Shown here: piece after piece, positions 1-8,302 of the stretch | Numbering within the stretch: position 1 is the first letter of the stretch | How the letters are laid out: every line of letters begins with the position of its first letter | Assembly (NCBI GenBank): GCA_001632425.1 | Contig: KV425729.1 | Coordinates: 1,081 to 15,809, forward strand | Length of the DNA stretch: 14,729 nucleotides | DNA from: Neolentinus lepideus HHB14362 ss-1 | Taxonomy: Eukaryota > Basidiomycota > Agaricomycetes > Gloeophyllales > Gloeophyllaceae | Direction of reading: 5' to 3' | The notes under the pieces: generated by a model | The model's database searches: none | What the model saw: the letters and a program-made list of their open reading frames with translations, nothing else | Told to the model about the DNA's origin: nothing | Program-made: the position numbers and the translations under genes

Positions 1-129
1 GTCGATAGGATCTTGGTATGGTGTCTGAGTGAGTTGATACGTCTTCGGTAAGAGTGTGCAAACATACCTCGACGATGCGCAAGCGTATGCTAAAGATGTC
101 CTTCTCTTAAGCCTGCGTGATTGTGGACT

Positions 130-385
130 TGCGGAGGTGGTTTTTGGTTTTGGAGGTGTTGACTTTCGTAGTAGGGCGATTGCTATTACCCGACGTGCTC
201 TCCCGCAGTCCCTGGCAGCGCTGGCTCTCTCATGAATGATGTTACTCACCTCCTGATAGGCACGGCATTTGAAATCATTAAATAATCAGTGTTGAAGGGA
301 GTGAATGAGGACACACAGGATCTCACGCCAGGCGGATGGGGTTTGGGCTGTATTATGCCCTCGGGGATGGATTACAGCTACGACG
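130..385. repeat. Diverged direct repeat, copy A
   Basis: First of three imperfect copies of one unit. It shares with copy C the string AGTAGGGCGATTG (near 171), then GTTACTCACCTCCTG (near 240) and GCATTTGAAATCATTA (near 265). It shares with copies B and C a block around 290-330 (GTTGAAGGGAGTGA, then GGATCTCACGC). The stretch GGCGGATGGGGTTT to GCCCTC (about 334-362) has a counterpart in B but is missing from C. The identity of the unit is unknown; frames in the three copies are not consistently open. Confidence 0.75.
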
Positions 386-429
386 TCTCGGATGATGTGT
401 GCGTCGGGTAGGGGGATGGGAGGGGTGGG

Positions 430-800
430 GCGGGAGGTGGGTTTGGGTTTGTATTTTTTGCAGTTGTGGTCTTTTGCAGTCGGAAAATATTTTGCGTGGT
501 CCCTGACAGCTGCTCCGGACCCACTTTGCTATCGCTGTCTCGGTCAGTCAGACATGACTGCATGTTACTCACGCACGACAATTTAGATCAGTATTGAAGG
601 GAGTGACTAGTGAAAGGGCACGTAGGATCTCACGCTGTTCTACCAGGTGAGCCGATGGGGTTTGAACTGTATCACGCCCTCAGTCTGACCTTCTTTCATG
701 CAGGGAGGCGTTTGCGGTGATTACAAGCCAACCACGGTCCCTCGATGCGTCGGAATCGCGGCCAGCCTTGTAATACTGGGGAGCGCACACCTTATCTTGG
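430..800. repeat. Diverged direct repeat, copy B
   Basis: Second copy of the unit. It carries GGTCCCTGACAGC, GACTGCATGTTACTCAC, the GTATTGAAGGGAGTGA block and GGATCTCACGCTGTT. It then has CAGGTGAGCCGATGGGG, and CTTTCATGCAGG before GCGTTTGCGGTG. The last part (about 695-760, including GGTCCCTCGATGCGTCGGAA) matches copy C very closely. On the plus strand the segment from GTGAGC (about 648) to ATGCAG (about 703) could be a short intron, but no convincing exons flank it. It differs from A and C by many substitutions and small indels, so it is an old duplication. Confidence 0.75.
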
Positions 801-1437
801 TCCTCGTCAAGTTTCTCCTGGGCGATCCAGAATCGGGTAAAAGAGGTGGCACCGTCGGCCGCGTGTTTCGTGTGTGGCTTGGGGTCACTCTCCACTGTTT
901 AGAGCCCAGTCGAGTCGAGTCTGGCAAATCGGAAAGTTTCGGCTGGCGTTATGGACGGCCGTTGTATTTCGCTTGCGGGCGGTTGTTGCGCTTTGATCGT
1001 AGGGTGATCTGCCAACTGCACACGGTTCATAACAAACAAGCCTTCAAGTTCGTGTGGGCCCAGTTGCCTCGCCGTCTTTATGGCACATTGCTCCTGACCT
1101 AGATAGATGCAGAGATGAACGATCGGAAGCTGGAAGCCATGGGACTCTGCATGCACGGGTGGCTCGGATTGTCGCCTATAGTGTGTGTATTTCTCGATCC
1201 CTCCTGCCGAATTGATGAACTCGCACGTTAGAGCGTATATCGTCTGGCCACGCAGACGACAAGGGGCCCCCGTCCGTGAAACATACTCACCTAGTGCCAC
1301 GCCCAGCTCTACCAAACAAGATCATGTCAGTAGCCAGGATCAATCACCGTAGTATTCCAAATATACAAGGTTAACCTCCCGTATCTTCCCCGCCAACCGA
1401 CCACCACTCAATATCCCGGCTGTCTAGCGATATAGAG
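801..1437. other. Spacer between repeat copies B and C, no supported gene
   Basis: No protein family is recognisable here. A minus-strand open frame of 138 codons (1315 down to 899) exists, with a GTGAGTATG donor-like site about 28 bases after its ATG, but its translation matches nothing I know and a short plus frame overlaps it. I treat the stretch as unannotated spacer or degraded repeat sequence. Confidence 0.4.
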
Positions 1438-1740
1438 GGGCGAGGTTTTTTTGGAAGCGTGGTCTTTTAGAGTAGGGCGATTGCGCGGTCCCTGCCAGCA
1501 CTGTCTCGCTCACGACTGCATGTTACTCACCTCCTGTCAGACACGGCATTTGAAATCATTACTCAGTGTTGGAGGGAGTGAAAGGGGACACACAGGATCT
1601 CACGCTGTTATGTCGTCCTCGGTCTGACCACTTTTTCTTTCATGCAGGCGTTTGCGGTGGTTATGAGCCAATCATGGTCCCTCGATGCGTCGGAACCGCT
1701 GGTAGTGCCGGCCAATCACACACGTTATCTGTCTGGGCGA
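1438..1740. repeat. Diverged direct repeat, copy C
   Basis: Third copy. It matches A in AGTAGGGCGATTG, GTTACTCACCTCCTG and GCATTTGAAATCATTA. It matches B in GACTGCATGTTACTCAC, GGATCTCACGCTGTT, CTTTCATGCAG and GGTCCCTCGATGCGTCGGAA. It lacks the roughly 27-base segment after CTGTT that B has. Two CCAAT boxes (GAGCCAATCATGG and GGCCAATCACAC, about 1666-1720) lie at its right end. The copies are separated by unrelated sequence between B and C. Confidence 0.75.
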
Positions 1741-1799
1741 TTCTTCAGGGCATCGTGGCGTTCATTGCGATCGTGTCCCCGGCGCTTGATTTGGGAATG

Positions 1800-2595
1800 T
1801 CTGAGTAGCAAAAGGACCCGGTGCACCTGTCATCTTTGGCGCTCATTGACAGGTTGATTTCCCAAAAGGGATTATCCTGGCAGGGGTCACATGATTTAAA
1901 GATCGTATTTTTTAAAGTCGAAAAAGAATTACTACATCGGGCAACAGCTTATTACATTTCGGCAACTTGCCCCAGTTAATGCTGAAGATAACCTCTCCTA
2001 TTCCATTTTGAGCTATGTCAAAATATCACATTTCGAGGCCTACAAAATGCATCCCAAAATATTATCTTTCCGGTATCCCTTTCGATCAACCTTTTGCTAG
2101 GCCTAAAAGAGTGCAATGCTGGACAAGGATGACGCGAGGCACGAGCGGCTCAGACTTATGTCGAGCCAAGCTAAGAGAGCGTGCGAATGGGCCATGCGCG
2201 CTGAGCACGTGTCCGCCATGTGGCGTGCACCATTCTGGCTTCGATTCGGGCTCAACGCGCCCTCATCTTTTTCTTTCCCCATTACGCGTCGCTCGCCAGC
2301 TGGGCTCGACGCCGCATCCTTTTCGTTTTTTCAAGCCCCATCCCTGAGCTACACGGCCAGACCAGATTTTGGCAGGATCCTGTGCAGAAGCCTCCATAAG
2401 ATATTCTTGTCCTTGCATTTACAAATCCCATAAAAATGTAATACGAATTTCTTGTGAGGATATTTTCTTAAGAGATTATGTGCAGGATCTCGATTGCTCT
2501 TATCACGACGACCTTCAAGAATTCCGTGAGCCTTATCCGGCCTTATCAGATCCTCGGTAACTCCGGAGCTGACAATTACCGGCTTGTCCGGTCAC
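1800..2595. other. Intergenic stretch, no supported gene
   Basis: An AT-rich part (about 1885-2060, with runs such as TATTTTTTAAAG) is followed by a more GC-balanced part. Overlapping plus frames of 63-110 codons between 2015 and 2560 show no domain, signal peptide or family resemblance and compete with one another. Nothing else is visible. Confidence 0.4.
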
Positions 2596-2780
2596 GGGAT
2601 GCATCACGACACGTGGCTGCATCACGTGCATGTTGAATCTGACTTTTAAACCGCGCACCTTTGCATGTTGTCTGTTCGTTCCTTTCCTTTTCTCCCCCAC
2701 CAAGTCCCACCTCCTCTGCCTCTGCTTCTTGGACATGTCCCACAGTTGACCAAGCCCCCTTCTCGTGGCTTTATGCAATC
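2596..2780 (+). promoter_or_regulatory. Promoter-like region with two CACGTG boxes and a CT-rich leader
   Basis: Two palindromic CACGTG E-boxes lie 13 bases apart (2610-2615 and 2623-2628), embedded in a direct repeat of GCATCACG (2601 and 2619). CACGTG is bound by bHLH factors in fungi. From about 2678 to 2765 the plus strand is strongly pyrimidine-rich (CCTTTCCTTTTCTCCCCC and similar), a common trait of leaders of well-expressed fungal genes, and it ends at an ATG directly followed by a splice donor (2781). Assigning it to the micro-gene downstream is inference. Confidence 0.35.
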
Positions 2781-2995
2781 ATGGTAAGCAGTGTCTTGTT
2801 CAGGTCATTGATATTGTTGTCACTAACATTCTCCGTACAGGTATTGAAACAGGTTAGTCACTCAAACACTGGCGGTACAAGTAAGCATATTTCTTACTCT
2901 TTTGCATGCTCTGTAATCATTTTTTGTCCTCAGTGAAGAGAACCAGGCCCTTATTGTCATGTATTGTACCCAGTAGTATACAACATGTGTCTTAG
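2781..2995 (+). CDS. Possible three-exon micro-gene (about 34 codons), unknown function
   Basis: ATG at 2781-2783 is immediately followed by GTAAGC. Intron 1 would run 2784-2840, with a textbook fungal branch site CACTAAC (2821-2827) and acceptor CCGTACAG. Exon 2 is 2841-2880. Intron 2 would run 2881-2933 (GTAAGC to TCCTCAG). Exon 3 reads to a TAG at 2993-2995. The joined frame is open for about 34 codons, starting M-V-L-K-Q-V-S-H and containing a basic patch (M-K-R-T-R). An ATG abutting the first donor is frequent in basidiomycete genes for small abundant proteins. I do not recognise the product: it does not end in a CAAX box, so a mating pheromone precursor is unlikely, and I see no ribosomal protein match. 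It could instead be a spliced non-coding RNA or the remnant of a longer gene. The splice sites are directly visible; coding status is uncertain. Confidence 0.3.
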
Positions 2996-3640
2996 TAGAT
3001 TAGAGAGGCAAATAAAATGGTTTTACAAATAATGAATCAGAAATTAATATTATCCAATATCTGAAAATTGCATTATCTGATTCTGGTTGTTGTGTGCCGA
3101 GCGGCGCACGTGGCATATCGTGACAAGATTCTCATAAGAAATAAAATCATATGGTTTGCACGGTGGACTCCAAATGCGAGAACGCTGCGAGATTCTTAAA
3201 AATTTCATAAGTGGGAATTCTCATATGAATTTCGTACAAGACCCGTCTGGCTGTGTATCACTCTTCGATTCTCCAACCCACTCTCTTTGTGTTTTCAGCC
3301 GTGACTAAGGTCTATTTTTATGCCGGCTATTCATTTTTTTGTGCCATGAGAATCACAGGCCCCAAACACAAGACCTCAGACCCGGGTGTTTGGTTCAAAT
3401 GGCTGTCCAGCCTCTCGGAGCAGGATAAGATCTCCGAGAATGTGTCCCGTAGCTCGGCTAATGATTTAAAACAACAGCAGCAGGCGCTGATATGCTACGT
3501 GCGCGGACACAAGGGGGAATCCGTATGCATGAGATGGGTGCAAAGGTCGGTAGGCGATAAACAGAGAGCAGGCGATAGGCAGATGCGCTCAACCTTGGGG
3601 GTAAAACACCTAAACCTATGCTCCGCTAGATAGATGGGGG
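2996..3640. other. Intergenic stretch, AT-rich then mixed, no supported gene
   Basis: 2996-3240 is AT-rich with no open frame of note. A plus frame of 126 codons (3253-3633) is open but has no family resemblance, no signal peptide and low-complexity Gln codons near 3470 (CAACAGCAGCAG). I do not call it a gene. Confidence 0.35.
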
Positions 3641-4858
3641 GTGTCGTCCGGCTAGGGTCGGAAGGGTAGAACGGCCTACGGACACTTCGCTAAGGTTCAT
3701 GGGGTTGAGGATGGAAGTCATGCACACTGAGACACAGACACCGCTTAGTAAGGTGGGAGGAAGGTGGACGAGGTAGACTATGGTCGTGGACACACGGGCC
3801 CTACTAAACACAATGCGTACTTGGATGCTACTGAGGCTTCTTGCCTGAACCTAGCACGAAACCACTCGGGGATGCTAGGGTTGCTGATGAATGCTCACGG
3901 ACACTCGGGTTGCAGATACTTCTCTGGCGAAGCGGGGATGATGTCTGCTCGCATAATAGACTAGACTAGGCTTGGGTTAGCTTTACGGGTTAGAGAACGA
4001 CTCACTGTGGGCGAGTCAATAGAATCAATTAGATGAGCCGCCTTAGAGCACAAAGACACTCCGAGAGTGAAAACGTCTTTTTAGAGGTAAGCACTGAGTT
4101 GTACAAAATGAGACTAGAGGGGAGAGAACCCGCTACGAGCTAACAGGGGTATGAACTTTTCCTCTCGCCTGTCTTCCTATCGCCTTTATCCTGTCCTCTT
4201 CGACAAGACTCCTTCACACTGCAAGCCATCCCTAAGACTTCGCCTGTCGCATCCATACCCTTGACCCCGAACGCATAAGCGCATCCTCCCACCAATGACT
4301 CCTACACCCATCTGGTCCTGTCATCGGTTAGGTGCCCCCACATCCACAACGCTCCTGAGGTGTTGAGAAAAGGTATGAGCCTCATGGCATATCCTCTGCG
4401 GCCTTAGCCTCGACCATCCTTTCACATCCAGTAATGCACGCTACCGAACCGTTCATAGTAGTGATGGACCTTCAGCTACCCTTTTTGCAAAAGCTTCCCT
4501 GGCCTGTCATTCCAGAAGGATAGGCCTCTACTACGTCCATCGAAGGATCAGCGGTCTTCCATGTGCCTTTGCGATGCCTGCTGCAGCATAGGTAGCGAAC
4601 TACCTTGATGGTGCCCGGTGTGTTACTACCCATCGGCCCTACTAAGTCCAATGATCTGAGACCATCTCGGTTGTCGATATAGGATACTCATTGACTTCCG
4701 CTCTCCATACGTGTTGAGCGGATATGTTCCACGTGACCCTGTCCGCGAGTCATCCATAGATAGGCCTGATGCGCGATACCATCTGGCACACCTAACTGTC
4801 CATATATCCACAAACGCTTCATATCTGTCGCGGACGAGGGTAGTGTTAGGTCGTCAAA
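3641..4858. other. Non-coding flank upstream of the retroelement gag gene
   Basis: About 1.2 kb without a credible gene. It may hold the 5' untranslated region and left terminal repeat of the retroelement, but I found no sequence here that clearly recurs, direct or inverted, downstream of the recombinase gene. Small items seen: a pyrimidine-rich tract (about 4157-4200), a perfect hairpin GGTAG-CGAA-CTACC (4591-4604), and an 11-base string GGCCCTACTAA occurring at 3797 and 4635. The element boundary cannot be placed. Confidence 0.4.
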
Positions 4859-6061
4859 ATGCCATTTTCTCCAGGCAGGATCATCCGGTGCGTATCAGCG
4901 CTCCTCGCTGAAGAGGGTGGTGATGACGTGTCAGGCCAATCTGCCGACACGGGACGGATGCTTTCACGCTTTTCATCCTTTGCCTCCTTGATCTCGATAC
5001 ATCTGGGTGGCGATGACGACCTGGACTGTGGAGGAGTGTCCTCTGCACCACCAGCGCCGCCAGTGCGTCCCCAGACCCTGCCAGCCCAGATATCCCTCAG
5101 CATGATCAGGTCGCCATCACGCTGGTCTCCAGTCACCAAGATGGCCTTCGAGATCGCGAAGAACCTGAGCGCCATCAAGGAGTTCTTCAGCAAGAAGAGA
5201 TCCGCCGACGTTGAGGATGATGATGAGGACCACACTCAGTCTTTGAAGAAGCTGCAGGCTCTACGGACTATGGCAGGGGAAATCCCTTCCGACCCAAGCG
5301 TTCCGGCATGTCTAGGCTCCTTCCACGAGGAAATCAAGATTTTATTTTGGAATAACCAGTATCTTCCCATTTTGATCTTCACATTTGAGGAGCTGAGCAG
5401 ATTTATGGAAAGTGCTGATGATATGCCAAAGAAAAAACTGGAATCCAAGGTCCGGGTGATCGACCTCTCGGCGATCTCGCTCATGAACAAACATACTCTC
5501 TCCACAGGGCAGTGGCAGGAAGCCGCCGACAACTGGCTCTGCTTCTGCGTGGTGGTTGGTGCCAATGACTTCATCCAGCGTTGGAGGGACCACTTCGATT
5601 GGCTTATCTGGCAGCCATACTTTGAGCAGAGGTGGCCCACCTTTCGCGAAATGGATATCTGGCTGCGCAGGCAATACCATATGCTTCCTTTTGCTTTTAA
5701 TCCCATGTTTTACCAGATGAAGTTCACCAAGATCTCGGAGCTCATCCGGGATGGAGTAATTCAGGTTGGACAGGTTGCACCGGCGCCCTCGGGTAGGCAG
5801 GGACAGTCATCCCATGGGGCTCCCACTCAGGTGGGTGGGGCTCAGCCAGTGCCAGCTGGGCACACGCATGGCGGAGGTGCTGGGCCCACGCAAGGCCACA
5901 TGCCCTTTCGGATGGGCGGTGGGGGTGACCCTTCGACCTCCATCTGCCTTGTCTGCGCTAGGAAGGGGCACATGGTCCCCAGTTGCACTGCGGCCCAATT
6001 TGCAGGTGGGGGACAAGTCTTCGCGGAGGTGAGGAATGGCTCTCTCTTCGCATGGGGATGA
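4859..6061 (+). CDS. Gag-like protein of YR retroelement, CCHC zinc knuckle
   Basis: An uninterrupted 400-codon frame. The N-terminal third is low in recognisable structure: acidic patches, Pro-rich residues about 61-70, and a Lys/Asp-Glu cluster about 113-128. The middle (about 150-310) is rich in aromatic residues (several W, F and Y, e.g. F-D-W-L-I-W-Q-P-Y-F near 245) and resembles the core of gag proteins of Agaricomycete YR elements. A Gly/Pro/Gln-rich linker (about 310-355) follows. A single zinc knuckle C-x2-C-x4-H-x4-C has its ligands at residues 363, 366, 371 and 376. The protein would package the element RNA. The frame ends at a TGA (6059-6061) only 24 residues after the knuckle, whereas relatives as I remember them continue to a second Cys/His cluster, so the C-terminus is probably lost. 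The ATG at 4859 follows CGTCAAA; a later Met start cannot be excluded. Confidence 0.75.
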   Translation: MPFSPGRIIRCVSALLAEEGGDDVSGQSADTGRMLSRFSSFASLISIHLGGDDDLDCGGVSSAPPAPPVRPQTLPAQISLSMIRSPSRWSPVTKMAFEIAKNLSAIKEFFSKKRSADVEDDDEDHTQSLKKLQALRTMAGEIPSDPSVPACLGSFHEEIKILFWNNQYLPILIFTFEELSRFMESADDMPKKKLESKVRVIDLSAISLMNKHTLSTGQWQEAADNWLCFCVVVGANDFIQRWRDHFDWLIWQPYFEQRWPTFREMDIWLRRQYHMLPFAFNPMFYQMKFTKISELIRDGVIQVGQVAPAPSGRQGQSSHGAPTQVGGAQPVPAGHTHGGGAGPTQGHMPFRMGGGGDPSTSICLVCARKGHMVPSCTAAQFAGGGQVFAEVRNGSLFAWG

Positions 6062-6066
6062 GATGA

Positions 6067-7958
6067 GGAATTACGCCCTATGATGCTAGCGCTTTCGAAG
6101 AACTACTTGTAAAATATAATCTTCTAGACGAACATAGAGATCTCGTGCATAAACTCAGAACTGGCTTTCCTATGGGGGATTTCTCCACCCCCCTTACAAA
6201 AACTGTAATCTTTCCCAATCACCCTTCCTGTTTGAAACACGCAGCATACATTGCAGATTACCTGGATGAAGAGGCCACCGCGGGGAGGATGAGTGGTCCC
6301 TTCATGCAGGAGCAAGTCGAGCGCATACTGGGACTGTTCTAATCATTGCCACTTATGATTTCCGAGCAGATGCAGGGCCCGGGAGAGCCATGCAAGCTGC
6401 ACCTCTGCCGCAATCTCTCTAAGGGCTCCCACGAGCACATCTCAACAAATGACCACATTAACACGGACGAGTTTTCAACTTGTTTCGGCTCGGTGCTTGA
6501 CATAGCTGAGATTGTGAGTCACGTTCATTCTTTCCTTCCTCCCCTCTGGGTCTTTCTTAGCCCAAGAGCGTTGGATGAGGGTCGTTTCCTGCCCTCCATG
6601 CCCCAGGTCATTCATGCCCGTGTTGGCTGCATCTCGGGTTGTTCCCCGCCCGCCTTCCCCATCTTCCCCATCACTGTGTCATTCATTGCGCGCATACTAT
6701 TACGTTCTTTCCACTCATGTTCACATTTGCATCCTTTATCTTCTTCTTACCTCTCTTCTGCAGATCTGCAATGCCCCGGTGGGCACGCAGGCGATGAACC
6801 TCGACATTGCCAAATTCCATCGAACCTGCCCGATTTTGCCTGACCACAAGCCTTGGTTCGTGGTCCAGGACCTTCACGGGTTCTGGGTGGAGCACACCTG
6901 TCCATTTGGGTGCTGTTCCTCGGAGAGCAATGTGGGTTTGATCGCGAATGTGGCCCTAGACATCTGGAAGGAGACGGGTGTCGGACCCTCTGTCAAGTGG
7001 GTAGATGACATTTCATCTTTCCGGATGCCCTCTCGCATTCATGAAGACAGTTCATTTATTTACCCATACAACAAGGCTGAAGCACTGGCGCGCATAGAGT
7101 GTCTTCGTATCCCTTGGCACAAGGAGAAGGGCCAGGACTTCGACTCATTCTTTACCTACCTGGGCTTCCTGTGGGACTTGGATCGGAAGCGCATTTCTCT
7201 TCCTGAGGAGAAGAGGCTTAAATTCCTCCAGCGCATTTGGGATGCAGTTCATGCATTCAAGAAGGCTCAGGTCTCTTTGGAGGATGTTTGGAAGATCCAA
7301 GGATCCCTCTGCCACATTGTGTTCATCTTTCCTCTGGGCAGACCCTACCTCCCTAACCTGTTTCATCTGACATCGAAGTTCGGGGGCAATGAATGGGCTA
7401 AGCTGTGGGCACCCAAATCCATTGTCAATGATCTTGTCTGGTGGGAGTCCCAGCTTGTATGGACGGACACTTTTCATGACCTCTCACTGCATGGCGTGGA
7501 GAATGACCTTGGCATCTTTGTGGATGCTTCTACTTCCTGGGGCATTGGCGTGGTCTGGGGAGAGCGCTGGGATGCTTGCCAGTCATTACCAGGCTGGCGA
7601 GGCCCCTCCCGTGACATCAGATGGCTCGAGAACATAGCGGTTGAGCTCATCATTTATCTTCTGGTGGAACATGGCATTCACGATGCCCACATTGTCATAC
7701 ACAGACAACATGGGCATGATAGGCACCTTCGACAAGGGCCACAGTGCCAACTTTGAATCTAACTTATCCATCCACTGAGTGTTCTCAGTTCTCGATTCCA
7801 TCAACGTCTCCCTAGCCCTACATTATGTGAAGTCAGAAGAGAATCCGGCTGACCCCATCTCACGTGGAGAGAAGGGTCAGCTGAACCAGTTCCTTCGGTC
7901 TTCGTTTGAGCTCCCAGAGGAGCTCAGGCCCTTCCTTTCTCATATTAATGATTATTAG
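6067..7958 (+). pseudogene. Reverse transcriptase / RNase H of YR retroelement, broken
   Basis: Reading starts as I-T-P-Y-D-A in one frame and continues through F-P-M-G-D-F and P-G-E-P-C-K-L-H-L-C-R-N-L-S-K-G-S. After splicing of the intron at 6514-6763 it continues with the RT core G-T-Q-A-x2-L-D-I-A-K-F-H-R-T-C-P (catalytic Asp at 6803), H-K-P-W, the C-P-F-G block, and the catalytic box W-V-D-D (6998-7009; Y-x-D-D in most RTs). The thumb/connection part carries L-G-F-L-W-D and S-L-P-E-E-K-R-L-K-F. RNase H follows with F-V-D-A-S-T-S-W-G-I-G, the Glu of W-L-E-N-I-A-V-E, and a frameshifted D-N-M-G. The gene ends with S-E-E-N-P-A-D-P-I-S-R-G and a TAG at 7956. Lesions: an in-frame TAA at 6340-6342, a frameshift near 7697-7704 (two bases missing in a CA run), and a TGA at 7776-7778. 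All frames rejoin family-like sequence, so this is decay rather than misassembly. The true start is unclear because gag and RT may have been separated by sequence now lost. Confidence 0.85.
6514..6763 (+). other. Spliceosomal intron inside the RT gene of the retroelement
   Basis: Donor GTGAGT directly follows the codon for I in D-I-A-E-I (6513). The acceptor is a pyrimidine-rich tract TTCTTCTTACCTCTCTTCTG followed by CAG (6761-6763). Removing 250 bases (phase 0) joins A-E-I to I-C-N-A-P-V-G-T-Q-A, which restores the uninterrupted RT sequence expected for the family at this position. Both flanks are family-like and lie in different frames, so without splicing the RT cannot be read. It is longer than the 50-60 base introns elsewhere in the window. 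Confidence 0.8.
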
Positions 7959-8302
7959 GTTCGATCCCCCCTTCCTGTCCTCTCCCTTCTTATGTCTAGC
8001 TTACCTCCTTAACCTGACAGCCTATCTTCGATCGCGGCGGCTCGTGCTGCCATGGAATCGGATGTGGTGTGTAGACATGATGGGGACCCCAGACCTGCAC
8101 CCAAACCCTCAGGCGCCTTCTTTGCCGGTGACCCTAGACCCATGGTAAAGGCCCCTCCTCCTCCTCCCCCCATCTCCCTGTCTGTTCTCGCACCTCCGCA
8201 CACATCCATATCCAGAAGAAGAAGACTTGCAAGCCTAGGGCAGGCTGCGAGATCTCCCCCAGCCCTTTTTGCCCCCATGTCCCTGCTGTTGACCGCCTCC
8301 AT

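Noticed and set aside
899..1315. Minus-strand open frame of 138 codons
   Set aside because: No family resemblance, overlaps a plus frame of similar length and lies between decayed repeats; a donor-like site alone is not enough.
2015..2560. Three overlapping plus-strand frames of 63-110 codons
   Set aside because: They compete in different frames and show no motif, signal peptide or low-complexity bias typical of real genes.
3253..3633. Plus-strand 126-codon frame preceded by TTTTCAG
   Set aside because: The first part could be the end of an intron (GTGTTTTCAG at about 3289-3298), but no matching upstream exon or family was found.
3797..4645. GGCCCTACTAA at 3797 and 4635 as element terminal repeat
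   Set aside because: Only 11 bases match and similarity fades at once; compatible with chance.
5236..5706. Minus-strand frames opposite gag
   Set aside because: Antisense shadows of the gag coding sequence.
7958..7968. GGTTCGATCCC, a perfect tRNA B-box string
   Set aside because: No matching A-box, acceptor stem or cloverleaf around it, and it overlaps the stop codon of the RT/RNase H gene.
8005..8020. Possible intron end TTAACCTGACAG between RT and recombinase
   Set aside because: The branch-like site is only a few bases from the AG and no donor pairs with it to join recognisable coding parts.
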